Positions 43,446 to 52,761 of a DNA stretch of 64,000 nucleotides are shown piece after piece. Every line of letters begins with the position of its first letter. Within the stretch, counting starts at the first letter, position 1. This stretch comes from Bradyrhizobium sp. CCBAU 53351 (GTDB taxonomy: Bacteria > Pseudomonadota > Alphaproteobacteria > Rhizobiales > Xanthobacteraceae). The position numbers and the translations under genes were made by a program. The notes below the pieces were generated by a model. That model saw only the letters and a program-made list of their open reading frames with translations. It ran no database searches and was not told where the DNA came from. Location of the stretch: NCBI RefSeq assembly GCF_015291745.1, contig NZ_CP030059.1, positions 7,095,501-7,159,500 on the forward strand. The letters run 5' to 3'.

Positions 43446-44405
43446 TCAGGTGGCCCAAATCAGCTCCTGCAATTCGATGAGATCATCGGCCCTGTCCTGC
43501 CAGCCCTCAATGCAGATGTGGCTGTTGAGGTCGCTGGCGCGGTGCAGCAGCATCAGGGCCATCAGGCGGCGCTTGAGCGCGAAATCCGGCTTCGGATAGC
43601 CAAAGCCTTCGAGCAGGCTCTTCACCCTCCCCGGCTGGCCCGCCGCCATGAAGGCGCCGGGGCCGAGCAGGTCGTAGTCGCGCCATCCCGCCAGCACGTC
43701 GCCGAAGTCGAACAGGCCGGCGAGCGACCATTGGTCATCATCGCAGGCGAGCAGAAAATTCTCGGGAATGTATTCGCCGATCAGGATCACCGGCGGCGCG
43801 ACCATGGGGATCAGCTTTTCCGCGTCACGCAGGAGATCATCGAGGCCGGCGAGAAACTTTGGCGCGAGGCCGAGACGGGTGTGACGCGCGCGGCAGCCCC
43901 GCATCTGTCCGCGCATGAAATCGTCCCAGCGCGGCTCGATCTGCGCGAGCGGGCCGAGCGGCGCGCACTGCACGGCGGCGATGGTCTCGCCGATCTGGCG
44001 CAGCACACGCTCTTTCTGGTTTTCCGGCAATGAGGGCCAGACCTCCGAGCCGAGCGTGCCTGATAGCCGCGTGATGACGAGATAGGGCCAACCGTCATGC
44101 TCACCTTCCGCGACGATCTCCGGGATCGGCAGATCGAGACGGCCTTTGAGCTGCGCAAGCGAACCGCGCTCGGAGACGAACTGGGCGCGGAGCAGCGGCG
44201 GAAAGATCTTCAGGATCAGTTGTTCGCCAAGCCCGACCACGAGATTGGTGCCGGTTACAAACACATGCGGCGCGCTGGTGTCGAGACCATGGCTGCGCGC
44301 GATGTCGAGCGCAATCGGCAGCCATTGTGAGGGAGCGGCGCGAAAGGCGCGGAAGCTCTCGGCGTCGGGGAGGTCTGGCAACCCCTGCAATGGAGCGGAG
44401 ATCAT
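43446..44405 (-). CDS. Aminoglycoside-phosphotransferase-family kinase with altered catalytic loop
   Basis: A 319-aa protein of the APH/choline-kinase-like fold. The ATP-binding lysine is K66 (LILKIFPP) and the metal-binding motif is D233 (LFDFGD). The usual catalytic HGD-x4-N loop reads IGEYIPEN (209-216): His is Ile and the catalytic Asp is Glu (E211), while N216 is kept. A subfamily with GEYxPxN exists, so this may be normal for the group. The substrate is unknown, and resistance should not be inferred. Confidence 0.8.
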   Translation of the reverse strand: MISAPLQGLPDLPDAESFRAFRAAPSQWLPIALDIARSHGLDTSAPHVFVTGTNLVVGLGEQLILKIFPPLLRAQFVSERGSLAQLKGRLDLPIPEIVAEGEHDGWPYLVITRLSGTLGSEVWPSLPENQKERVLRQIGETIAAVQCAPLGPLAQIEPRWDDFMRGQMRGCRARHTRLGLAPKFLAGLDDLLRDAEKLIPMVAPPVILIGEYIPENFLLACDDDQWSLAGLFDFGDVLAGWRDYDLLGPGAFMAAGQPGRVKSLLEGFGYPKPDFALKRRLMALMLLHRASDLNSHICIEGWQDRADDLIELQELIWAT

Positions 44406-44462
44406 TTGGGATAGCTCAACGATATGAGCTTCATTGATTCAGTGCGAACCGAGCAGGCGGTG

Positions 44463-44590
44463 CACCTCTCCCGCTTGCGGGGGAGGTCGGCGCGAAGCGG
44501 CGGGTGGGGCTTTCTCCTCTAGGGGATTGTCCCATTGTGGAGAGAGCCCTCTCCCCAACCCTCCCCCGCAGGCGGGCGAGGGAGCGCACC
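44463..44590. repeat. Inverted repeat, family B
   Basis: CCTCTCCCGCTTGCGGGGGAGG near 44464 is mirrored near 44565-44585 by a CCCTCCCCCGCAGGCGGGCGAGGG-type arm. It lies between the UgpB-like gene and the phosphotransferase gene on the minus strand and separates the two transcripts. Confidence 0.7.
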
Positions 44591-44626
44591 GCCCGCGCGG
44601 CTGCAGCGGTGTTCAATCGCTCCACG

Positions 44627-45961
44627 CTACCGGTCCGGGCTGGCGCGCTCGAACTGGCGGAGCAGCTTGTTGCCGCGCTCGACGGCGGAATCGAGGGCTG
44701 ATTGCGCGCTCTTGTGGCCGGCAAATGCCTGCTCCAACTCGTCCTCGATCGCGCCGCGGATCAGCACGAAGGAGCCGAGGCGGATGCCCTTCGAATTCTC
44801 CGTCGGCGGATGCAGCGTGATCTCCTCGAACGAGATCGCCGAGCCCGGATTGCGCTCGTAGAAGCCTTGCGCGCGCGTCAGCTCGGAGGCGGCGCGGGTG
44901 ATCGGCAAATAGCCGGTGTTCTGGTGCCAGGCCGCCTGCACGCCGGGCTGCGACAGATAGGCGAAGAACCGCGCCACGCCCTTGTACTCCTCGCGCGGCC
45001 GGTCGCGCAGCACCCACAGCGTGGCGCCGCCGATGATCGAGTTCTGCGGCGCGTCCTTCACGTCGGGCCAATACGGCATCATGCCGTAGCCGATCTCGAA
45101 TTTCGAATTCGCCCTGATGTCGGCGCGCGTCGCCGAGGAACCGATGAAGATGCCGCATTCGCCGTTCTGGAAGCGCGGCTCGGCGGCCTGTCCGCGTCCG
45201 CCATAGTCGAACACCTTGGTCTTCTGCCATTCGGCAAGCTGGGCGACGTGGCGCACAAGGGTGGGATTGTTGATGGTCAATTCCGCATCCAGCCCGGCAA
45301 AGCCGTTCGCCCGGCTCGCCACCGGCAGATTGTGGAAGGCGGAGAAATTCTCGACATGGATCCATGAGGGCCAGGACGTGGTGAAGCCGCACGCAGCGCC
45401 GCGGTCGCGCAGGCGCTGTGCCGCGAGCCCCAGGGCCGGCCAGGTCTTCGGCGGCGCCTCCGGATCGAGGCCGGCGTCGCGGAACATGGTCTTGTTGTAG
45501 TAGAGGATCGGTGTCGAGGAATTGAACGGGAACGACAACAGATTGCCCGCCGCGTCGGTGTAATAACCGGAGACCGCCGGCAGATAGTCGGCGAGCGAGA
45601 ACGGCTCGCCCTGGTCGCGCATCAAAGTGAACACCGGATAGATCGCGCCCTTGGCCGCGGTCATGGTGGCCGTGGCGACCTCGTTGACCTGGACGATGGC
45701 TGGCTGGCTGCGCGAGCGGAACGCGAAGATCGCGGCAGTCACCGTCTCGGTGTAGTTGCCCTTGTAAGCGGGCACGATGCGGTAATCGGACTGCGAGGCG
45801 TTGAAATCGGAGGCGAGCTTTTCGAGCTGCCGGCCGAGTTCGCCGGACATCGCGTGCCACAGCGCGATGTCGGTGGCGGCGCCCGCAGGCACAGCCCATG
45901 AGAAAGCCGATGAGAAGGCCGCGAGGGCGGCGACGATTCGTAGAACGCGCAAGGCTGGCAT
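44627..45961 (-). CDS. UgpB-like extracellular solute-binding protein (orphan)
   Basis: A 444-aa family 1 binding protein of the glycerol-3-phosphate (UgpB) type: signal peptide (MPALRVLRIVAALAAFSSAF...AGA) then TDIALWHAMSGELGRQLEKL, and SFPFNSSTPILYYNKTMF, AYKGNYTETVTAAIFAFRS. The ATG at 45959-45961 is chosen for the signal peptide; the frame upstream lacks one. No ugpA, ugpE or ugpC gene is in the window. It is divergent from a DctP-type protein and a two-component system, so a sensing role is possible. Confidence 0.88.
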   Translation of the reverse strand: MPALRVLRIVAALAAFSSAFSWAVPAGAATDIALWHAMSGELGRQLEKLASDFNASQSDYRIVPAYKGNYTETVTAAIFAFRSRSQPAIVQVNEVATATMTAAKGAIYPVFTLMRDQGEPFSLADYLPAVSGYYTDAAGNLLSFPFNSSTPILYYNKTMFRDAGLDPEAPPKTWPALGLAAQRLRDRGAACGFTTSWPSWIHVENFSAFHNLPVASRANGFAGLDAELTINNPTLVRHVAQLAEWQKTKVFDYGGRGQAAEPRFQNGECGIFIGSSATRADIRANSKFEIGYGMMPYWPDVKDAPQNSIIGGATLWVLRDRPREEYKGVARFFAYLSQPGVQAAWHQNTGYLPITRAASELTRAQGFYERNPGSAISFEEITLHPPTENSKGIRLGSFVLIRGAIEDELEQAFAGHKSAQSALDSAVERGNKLLRQFERASPDR

Positions 45962-46165
45962 TGCGATGGCTCTTCCCACGCCGCGGTCGACAAGGCGGCC
46001 GCCCTGCTTAAGGCGCGGCATAGCCGGTTTCAACCGTGAATGAACGGCGGCCGCGCCGCACAATCGATCCCAGCCCCCGCGGCGGGATGGTCTTCCCCCG
46101 ACCATCTGCTAGATTGCATTGAACCTTTTGCCCCCGCCATAGACTCCACCACTGAGGGGTTGAGT

Positions 46166-47176
46166 GTGCCAGTGCTGAACCGTGCCGAACTCTCGCGGAC
46201 CGGGGTAATCTTCGTCGCGCTTTTGCTCGCCGCAGTCTCGATGGGCATGCGGGCGACGGGCGCCGTTGCGCGCGAATTTCGCGCCGCCGATACCCAGACC
46301 GAGGATTACCCGACCGTCCAGGCGCTGCGCTACATGGGCGCCCTGATCGCCGAGCGCACCCAGGGCCGTCACGAGATCAAGGTGTTCCACTCCCGTCAGC
46401 TCGGCGAGGAAAAGGAGACCATCGAGCAGACCCGGGTCGGCGCGATCGACCTCAACCGGACCAATGTGGCGCTGATCGGCAACTTCGTTCCCGCGATGAA
46501 CGTGCTCGCCATGCCGTTCCTGTTCCGGTCCATCGAGCACATGCAGAAGGTGCTGGACGGGCCTGTCGGCAGCGAGATCCTTGACAGTTTCGAGCCCTAC
46601 GGCTTCGTCGGGCTCGCCTTCTACGATTCCGGCGCGCGCTCGATCTACAACGGTGTCCGTCCGGTGAAGAGCATCGCGGATCTCAAGGGATTGCGGATCC
46701 GGGTGCAGCAGTCGGAGTTGATGAGCCAGATGATCCGCGCGCTCGGCGCCGAGCCGGTCGAGATGCCCTATGGGCAGGTGCTGACCGGGCTCGCCAATCA
46801 TCTGGTCGACGGCGCCGAGAACAATTGGCCATCCTTCGTGACGACGGACCATTACAGGCATGCTGGCCACTACACGCTGACCGAGCACACGATGAGCCCC
46901 GAGGTGCTGGTGATCTCGCTGAAGGCCTGGCAGAGCCTGTCGCCGGACGACCAGAAGATCTTCCGCGAGGCCGCGCAGCGCTCCAGCCGGTTCATGCGCG
47001 AGAAATGGCGCGACCTCGACGAGCAGTCGCAGCGTAAGGCAGAGGAGGCCGGCGTCACCATCATCAGGGACATCGACCGCAAGCCGTTCGAGGACGCGAT
47101 GGCGGCGATCTACGCCAAGGCTGGGCGCGATCCCGCGGCGGCCGCGCTGATCGAACGCATTCGCAAGGTGGAGTGA
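46166..47176 (+). CDS. TRAP-type (DctP) substrate-binding protein linked to a two-component system
   Basis: A 336-aa DctP-family periplasmic protein with an N-terminal membrane/signal segment (TGVIFVALLLAAVSMGM) and family motifs FHSRQLGEEKETIEQTRVGA, FYDSGARSIYN and the ligand region GLANHLVDGAENN. The GTG at 46166 has AGGGG 6 bases upstream; the frame is open for 42 more codons without a good start. No TRAP membrane subunits (DctQ/DctM) are nearby. Instead a histidine kinase gene follows after 6 bases, which suggests it presents a ligand (probably an organic acid) to that sensor. Confidence 0.87.
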   Translation: MPVLNRAELSRTGVIFVALLLAAVSMGMRATGAVAREFRAADTQTEDYPTVQALRYMGALIAERTQGRHEIKVFHSRQLGEEKETIEQTRVGAIDLNRTNVALIGNFVPAMNVLAMPFLFRSIEHMQKVLDGPVGSEILDSFEPYGFVGLAFYDSGARSIYNGVRPVKSIADLKGLRIRVQQSELMSQMIRALGAEPVEMPYGQVLTGLANHLVDGAENNWPSFVTTDHYRHAGHYTLTEHTMSPEVLVISLKAWQSLSPDDQKIFREAAQRSSRFMREKWRDLDEQSQRKAEEAGVTIIRDIDRKPFEDAMAAIYAKAGRDPAAAALIERIRKVE

Positions 47177-47182
47177 GCCGCG

Positions 47183-49261
47183 TTGGCTGCACTTGGACAT
47201 CACGAGCACGCGGAGCGGCCGGCCGGCCCGATCGGTCGGCTGCGCGCGCGTCTCGTCGGCGTGCTGCGGGCGGTGCCGATCCGCTGGCGCATCCTGTCGA
47301 TCGCCGCGCTGAACTCCGCCGTGGTCGTGGTGCTGGTCGCCATGATCTGGAACGGCGCGCAGGTGCTGGGCTCGGCCTGGGACGACGTCCGCCAGGTGCG
47401 CGAATCCGACCGCATCCTGGCGCTGCTCGAAAGCGAGACCGGACGCCTGCACAATCTGATCCACCGCTACATCAACCAGCCGAGCCCGGACCTGTTCGCC
47501 GAGATCCTGCTGCTGCGCGAGGCGGTGCTGGGCACGCTGAGTAACCGCGCCGCCAAGGACCCGATGCTGTCGGGGTCGGTCGAGGAGCTGGAGCGCACCA
47601 CCGACCGCTTCCTCAACGGCTTCGGCGAGCTGCGCAGTGTGCAGGCCACCATCGCCAAGACCTATGAGGAGCAGGTGCAGGGTCCGGCCCGGGACATGGC
47701 GGGCCTCTATTCCATCATCGAAGGCGCCACCGGCCATCGCGACGCGCTGATCTGGCCCTCGCTCGGGAAGTCCCGCGAGGCCTTCACCGCGATGCTGGTG
47801 GCGGCCAATTCCTATTATCTGTCGCTGTCGACGGGCGCGGCCGATGACGCCCGCCGCAACACCGAGACGATCGAGAGGACCATCCCCGTGATGATCGATC
47901 TCGCCGACAACGATCTCCAGCGCATGGCGCTGCAGCGGCTCGGGGCCCGCACCGCCGCGCTGCGCGAGGGCTTTGCAAAGCTCTCCGAACAGCTCGCGAG
48001 CCGCACCGAGCTGCTGCGCAACACCATCGACGCCAGCCAGGCCGAGGCGATCGGCGCCATCGACGACCTCTCGACCATGATGCGCCAGCGCGAGCAGAAG
48101 GCGCAGGAGACGTTCGACCGCACGCTGGCGGATATCTCACGGCGGGTGCTGTCGATCGCGGTGATCTTCCTCGGCATCATCCTCACCGCCGGCGTGATGA
48201 TCGCGCTGTCGATCCGGCTGCCGCTGCAGCAGATCATGACCGCGATGCGCGCGATCACGCTCGGCGATCTCGACCGCGAGGTGCAGGGCACCAAGGCGCG
48301 CGACGAGGTCGGCGCCATGGCGCGCGCGGTGGAGGTATTCCGCGAGAACGCGATCGCCAAGCGCCAGACCGAGGACGAGCTGCGCGCCTCCAAGGAGAAG
48401 GCCGAAAGCGCGCTGCTCGAGCTCAACACCGCGCAGCAGAATCTGATCGACGCCGAGCGGCTGGCGGCGCTCGGCGGCCTCGTCGCCGGCGTCGCCCACG
48501 AGGTCAACAACCCGATCGGCATCAGCCTGACCGTTGCCTCCAGCTTCGCCCGTCGCACCGAGATCTTCGAGGCCCAGCTCAAGGGCGAGGGCGGCCTGCG
48601 CCGCTCGCAGCTGGAGGAGTTCGTGCAGTCCTCGCGCGATGCCTCGCAGCAGCTGGTCGCCAACCTGCAGCGCGCCGGCGAGCTGATCCAGTCGTTCAAG
48701 CAGGTCGCGGTCGACCGCTCCCATGCCGAGCGGCGGCAATTCTCGCTCAGCGAGGCCACCGACCAGATCATTGCAAGCCTCAGGCCGGTCCTGAAGCGCT
48801 CGCCGATCACGCTCGAGGTCGACGTGCCCGAAGGCCTGCTGCTCGACGGCTATCCGGGCTCCTATGGCCAGATCCTGACCAACCTCTTCCTCAACGCCGC
48901 CAACCACGCCTTCGCCGACGGGCGCGCCGGCACGATCACGATCTCGGCGCGGCCGCGCGGGGCCGACGACATCGAGCTCAGCTTCACCGACGACGGGGCC
49001 GGCATGACCCCGGACGTGCAGCGCCAGGCCTTTGACCCTTTCTTTACCACCCGGCGCAATGAAGGCGGCACGGGACTTGGCCTGCATATCGTCTATAACC
49101 TCGTCACCCAGCAGCTCGGCGGCCGCATGATGCTGGAATCCAAGCTGGGACAAGGCACTACTTTTCGCATTATCATGCCCCGCATCGCCAAGGGCGGCGC
49201 GCAAAGCACAGAAAGCGACGGGACTTCTCAATGGCCGAACAGGACGATGTCCTCCACCTGA
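47183..49261 (+). CDS. Membrane-bound sensor histidine kinase
   Basis: A 692-aa kinase beginning with TTG. TM1 is at about 37-57 and TM2 at 322-344, enclosing a 260-residue helical periplasmic sensor. A HAMP region (345-395), a coiled coil (about 395-425), the phosphoacceptor H439 (VAGVAHEVNNPIG) and a HATPase domain (NLFLNAANHAF, DDGAGM, GGTGLGLHI) follow. It is 6 bases after the DctP-like gene and overlaps the next kinase gene by 31 bases, so all are one operon. The DctP-like protein is the likely extracellular partner. Confidence 0.92.
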   Translation: MAALGHHEHAERPAGPIGRLRARLVGVLRAVPIRWRILSIAALNSAVVVVLVAMIWNGAQVLGSAWDDVRQVRESDRILALLESETGRLHNLIHRYINQPSPDLFAEILLLREAVLGTLSNRAAKDPMLSGSVEELERTTDRFLNGFGELRSVQATIAKTYEEQVQGPARDMAGLYSIIEGATGHRDALIWPSLGKSREAFTAMLVAANSYYLSLSTGAADDARRNTETIERTIPVMIDLADNDLQRMALQRLGARTAALREGFAKLSEQLASRTELLRNTIDASQAEAIGAIDDLSTMMRQREQKAQETFDRTLADISRRVLSIAVIFLGIILTAGVMIALSIRLPLQQIMTAMRAITLGDLDREVQGTKARDEVGAMARAVEVFRENAIAKRQTEDELRASKEKAESALLELNTAQQNLIDAERLAALGGLVAGVAHEVNNPIGISLTVASSFARRTEIFEAQLKGEGGLRRSQLEEFVQSSRDASQQLVANLQRAGELIQSFKQVAVDRSHAERRQFSLSEATDQIIASLRPVLKRSPITLEVDVPEGLLLDGYPGSYGQILTNLFLNAANHAFADGRAGTITISARPRGADDIELSFTDDGAGMTPDVQRQAFDPFFTTRRNEGGTGLGLHIVYNLVTQQLGGRMMLESKLGQGTTFRIIMPRIAKGGAQSTESDGTSQWPNRTMSST

Positions 49262-50976
49262 TCGACGACACCGGTACCGCGTCGGAGGATAGCAACGCCC
49301 GGAAGTGGAAGATCGCCGTCATCGACGACGATCCGGCGGTGCATGACGGCACCCGTTTTGCCCTCTCGGATTACAGCCTGAACGGCCAGAGCCTGGAGAT
49401 CCTGTCGGCCTATTCCGCGGCGGAAGGCCGCAAGCTGATGGCCGAGCACGGCGACATCGCCGCCGTGCTGCTCGACGTCATCATGGAGACCGACGTCGCC
49501 GGCCTCGAGCTGGTCGAGTTCATCCGCAACGAGATCAAGAACGAGACCGTGCGCATCATCCTGCGCACCGGCCAGCCCGGCCAGGCGCCGGAGCGGCGCG
49601 TGATCGTGCAGTACGACATCAACGACTACAAGGCCAAGACCGAGCTCACCGCCGACAAGCTGTTCACCTCGCTGACCGCGGCGCTGCGCTCTTATCAGCA
49701 GCTCGAACGCATGGTGCAGACAAGGCGCGGGCTCGAGATCATCATCGATGCCGCCTCGACGCTGTACGACTTCAAGTCGATGCAGCGGCTCGCCGAGGGC
49801 GTGCTGACCCAGCTCGCCTCGCTGCTCAATGTCGACTGCGCCGGCATCCTGGTCCTGCGCGACAATGGCGGCATCGATCCCGAACTCTCGGTGCTCGCCG
49901 GCAGCGGCTGCTACAGCCGCTTCATCGGCACCACGACGTCGAAGGCGCTCGACCCCGATCTGCGCGAGATGGTGGAGGCGGCATTCCAGCGCCGCAAGAA
50001 CGAGTTCGCCGACCATCGCAGCGTGATCTATCTGCGCACCGGGTCCGGCCGCGAGGTCGTGGTGCTCTTGCAGGCCGAGCGCGAATTGTCCGAGACCGAC
50101 CGCTCGCTGGTCGAGATCTTCTCCTCCCGGCTCTCGATCGCCTTCGACAACGTCATCCTCTACCAGCAGCTGCAGGACGCCAACACCCAGCTTGAGGACC
50201 GCGTCGCCCAGCGCACCCGCGCATTGATGCAGGCCAACCGCCGCCTCTCCGCGCAATGGCTGCGGCTGCAGCGGGCCAACGGCTTCAAGAACGAGATCCT
50301 CGGCACCGTCGCGCACGATTTGAAGAATCCGCTCGGCGTCATCCTCGGCCGCACCGAGATGCTGAAGGAGCTGATCTCGACCGGCGCTTCGGAAAGCGGC
50401 GTGGTCGCCCAGGTCGATCACATCCGCGATGCGACGAAGCGCCTGACCACGATGGTCGACCACCTGATCTCGGACGCGATGGCCGACGCCTTCGACATCA
50501 CCATCCGCCGCGAGCCGGTTGACGTCGCCGCCCTGGTCAAGGAGGTCGCCGAGGCCAACCAGCCGCTCGCCGTCAACAAGCAGCAGGCGATCAGCGTCAT
50601 CGCACCGGCCAACATCGTCACCATGTGCGACACCGACCGCATCCGCGAAGCCATCGACAATCTCATCAGCAACGCCATCAAATATTCGCCGATCGGCGGC
50701 AAGATCGACGTCGCCGTCAGCCATGAGGGCGGCGACACCATCGTCCGCGTCAGCGACGAGGGCGCCGGCCTGTCGCCGGAGGATCTCGGCCGCCTGTTCG
50801 GCCGGTTCCAGCGACTGTCGGCCAAGCCGACCGCCGGCGAGAGCTCGACGGGGCTCGGCCTCTCCATCGTCAAGCGCATCATCGACATGCACGGCGGCGA
50901 GGTGACCGCCGACAGCGACGGGCCCGGCAAGGGCTCGACCTTCACCATCACCCTCCCCGCGACCGAAATGCCGTGA
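49231..50976 (+). CDS. Hybrid response regulator-histidine kinase (REC-DUF3369-HisKA-HATPase)
   Basis: A 581-aa soluble protein. An N-terminal receiver (acidic pocket D32/D33, phosphoacceptor D82 in LLDVIMET) is followed by a DUF3369 domain (about 160-330), HisKA with H362 (TVAHDLKNPLG) and HATPase (NLISNAIKYSP, DEGAGLSPEDLG, STGLGLSI). There is no membrane segment. It can take a phosphate from the upstream membrane kinase and pass signals to the response regulator encoded 10 bases later, as a middle step in a relay. Confidence 0.92.
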   Translation: MAEQDDVLHLIDDTGTASEDSNARKWKIAVIDDDPAVHDGTRFALSDYSLNGQSLEILSAYSAAEGRKLMAEHGDIAAVLLDVIMETDVAGLELVEFIRNEIKNETVRIILRTGQPGQAPERRVIVQYDINDYKAKTELTADKLFTSLTAALRSYQQLERMVQTRRGLEIIIDAASTLYDFKSMQRLAEGVLTQLASLLNVDCAGILVLRDNGGIDPELSVLAGSGCYSRFIGTTTSKALDPDLREMVEAAFQRRKNEFADHRSVIYLRTGSGREVVVLLQAERELSETDRSLVEIFSSRLSIAFDNVILYQQLQDANTQLEDRVAQRTRALMQANRRLSAQWLRLQRANGFKNEILGTVAHDLKNPLGVILGRTEMLKELISTGASESGVVAQVDHIRDATKRLTTMVDHLISDAMADAFDITIRREPVDVAALVKEVAEANQPLAVNKQQAISVIAPANIVTMCDTDRIREAIDNLISNAIKYSPIGGKIDVAVSHEGGDTIVRVSDEGAGLSPEDLGRLFGRFQRLSAKPTAGESSTGLGLSIVKRIIDMHGGEVTADSDGPGKGSTFTITLPATEMP

Positions 50977-50986
50977 TCAAGAGACC

Positions 50987-51721
50987 ATGACCCAAAGCCA
51001 GCACATCATGATCGTCGACGACGAAGCCCCGGCCCGGGAGATGGTCGGCGATTATCTCAAGATGCACGGCTTCACCGTGACGCTGTGCGACGGCGGCAAG
51101 AGCTTGCGCGCCGCGATCCAGGGCAGCATGCCGGATCTCGTCGTGCTCGACCTCAACATGCCCGAGGAGGACGGCCTCTCGATCATCCGCGACCTCAAGA
51201 GCCGCATCAACGTACCGGTCATCATGCTCACGGCGACCGCGAGCCCGATCGACCGCGTCGTCGGCCTCGAGCTCGGCGCCGACGATTACGTTGCAAAGCC
51301 GTGCGAGCTGCGCGAGCTGATGGCGCGCATCCGCTCGGTGCTGCGCCGGAGCGTGCCGGCCAAGGCCGCCGCGCCCGAGGCGGCGGCGAAGTCCGACAAG
51401 GAGCAGCTGGTACGGTTCGGGACCAAGTGGCTCGATCTCGAAGCCCAGGCCCTGCGCGACGACGAGGGCAACGAGCACCCGCTGACCGCGTCCGAGTTCG
51501 GGCTGTTGAAAGTGTTCGCGGCCAATCCCAAGCGCGTGCTGTCGCGCGAGCGCCTGTTGGAATTGGCCAATGCGCGCGACGCCGAAGCCTTCGACCGCGC
51601 CGTCGATCTGCGCATCATGCGCATCCGCCGCAAGATCGAGCCCGATCCGGCCAAGCCGGCCGTGATCCGCACCATCCGCGGCGGCGGCTATCTGTTCTCG
51701 CCCCAGGGCGAGAAGGCGTAG
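50987..51721 (+). CDS. OmpR-family response regulator
   Basis: A 244-aa regulator with receiver phosphoacceptor D55 (LVVLDLNMPEEDG), acidic pocket D11/D12 and K104-type lysine (VAKPCELREL), an Ala/Lys-rich linker (about 117-137) and a C-terminal winged helix (LTASEFGLLKVFAANPKRVL, VIRTIRGGGYLF). It is the output of the adjacent two kinases. Its targets may be the divergent UgpB-like and DctP-like genes. Confidence 0.93.
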   Translation: MTQSQHIMIVDDEAPAREMVGDYLKMHGFTVTLCDGGKSLRAAIQGSMPDLVVLDLNMPEEDGLSIIRDLKSRINVPVIMLTATASPIDRVVGLELGADDYVAKPCELRELMARIRSVLRRSVPAKAAAPEAAAKSDKEQLVRFGTKWLDLEAQALRDDEGNEHPLTASEFGLLKVFAANPKRVLSRERLLELANARDAEAFDRAVDLRIMRIRRKIEPDPAKPAVIRTIRGGGYLFSPQGEKA

Positions 51722-51746
51722 AGGGCGGGCGGCGGAGCGCGGTGCC

Positions 51747-51834
51747 GTAGCCCGGATGGAGCGCAGCGTAATCCGGGGGCGCTGTATCCGCGGATCGAAT
51801 TGTCCCGGACTTCGCTGCGCTCCATCCGGGCTAC
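51747..51834. repeat. 31-bp inverted repeat of the GTAGCCCGGATGG family
   Basis: Arms at 51747-51777 and 51804-51834 are complementary except for 2 positions. The GTAGCCCGGATGGAGCGCAG sequence is a widespread dispersed repeat in these genomes. Located 25 bp after the response-regulator gene, it probably doubles as its terminator. Confidence 0.8.
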
Positions 51835-52149
51835 AAGAGCAAGCCGGTGTAGGTTCGCGGAGCGCCCATCTGGGACGACATCGGTGGGTGCAGCGCGACC
51901 GAACGCAAGACCCAGAAATACGTTCCCGACTGCTCAGGGCGCCGCCAAATCCCCACCCCGTATTTTCCGTACATTGAAATTCCACGGCTTTTTGCCCCGA
52001 ATGTTTCGTCGCGCCCCCTTCGACGAAACAATTTGGCGGCGCACGAAACCATTTTCCGCTTTTCGTGCAGACGTCCCGAAACGTTGGCTCATTAACACTT
52101 TGGTCCAAGGAAACGCCGCTCGGTTGCGGCGCTACGGGGAGCCAAGTCC
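51835..52149. promoter_or_regulatory. Upstream region of the ECF sigma gene with repeated GAAACA motifs
   Basis: Contains the perfect inverted repeat TGTTTCGTCG (52002-52011)/CGACGAAACA (52021-52030), then GCACGAAACCATTTT and CCGAAACGTTGG before the start at 52150. The CGACGAAACAATT unit recurs at 52829-52841 after the gene. It may be the self-recognised promoter or operator of the sigma factor. Confidence 0.45.
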
Positions 52150-52761
52150 ATGCGGAACGTCATCGCCATCAACGCCCAAGCCAGCCAGAGCATCATTGCC
52201 GCTCAGGCGACCTCGGACGACATGCTCCTCGAAAGCATTGCCGACGGCAACCGGACGGCCATGCACATCCTTTACTGCCGGCACAATGTGCGGGTGTATC
52301 GCTTCATCCTGCGCATCGTGCGCGACGCCACCGCGGCGGAAGACCTGGTCAGCCAGGTGTTTCTGGACGTGTGGCGGACCGCCGGCCAGTTCCAGGGCCG
52401 CTCGCAGGTCTCGACCTGGCTGCTCTCGATCGCCCGCTTCAAGGCCCTGACCGCGATGCGCCAGCGCCGCTTCGAGGACATCGACCAGGAGGACGTGCGC
52501 CAGATTCCTGATGGCAATGACACGCCCGAGACCTCGCTCGACCGCAGCGACACCAGCGCCATCCTGCGCGCCTGCGTGCAGAAGCTGTCGCCCGCGCATC
52601 GCGAGATCATCAACCTCGTCTACTACCACGAGAAGTCGGTGGAGGAGGTCGGGCAGATCATCGGCATCCCCCAGAGCACCGTGAAGACGCGGATGTTCTA
52701 CGCCCGCAAGCAATTGGCCGAATTGCTTAAAGGCGCCGGCGTCGAGCGTTTCGCGGCCTGA
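52150..52761 (+). CDS. ECF-type RNA polymerase sigma factor
   Basis: A 203-aa extracytoplasmic-function sigma factor: region 2 (about 25-95; YRFILRIVRDATAAEDLVSQ, FLDVWRTAGQF) and region 4 (about 135-190; LSPAHREIINLVYYHEKSVE, STVKTRMFYARKQL). GGGGAG precedes the ATG by 9 bases. No anti-sigma factor gene follows; a 347-bp gap comes next. Genes for CcdA and a thioredoxin lie downstream, so redox or envelope stress is a possible signal. Confidence 0.92.
   Translation: MRNVIAINAQASQSIIAAQATSDDMLLESIADGNRTAMHILYCRHNVRVYRFILRIVRDATAAEDLVSQVFLDVWRTAGQFQGRSQVSTWLLSIARFKALTAMRQRRFEDIDQEDVRQIPDGNDTPETSLDRSDTSAILRACVQKLSPAHREIINLVYYHEKSVEEVGQIIGIPQSTVKTRMFYARKQLAELLKGAGVERFAA

Noticed and set aside
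43446..44405. Calling the APH-family protein an aminoglycoside resistance gene
   Set aside because: The family is broad, the catalytic loop is atypical, and the context gives no support for resistance.
41598..51721. Possible genomic island in the dpp-to-two-component region
   Set aside because: No integrase, tRNA, direct-repeat ends or change in base composition is visible.
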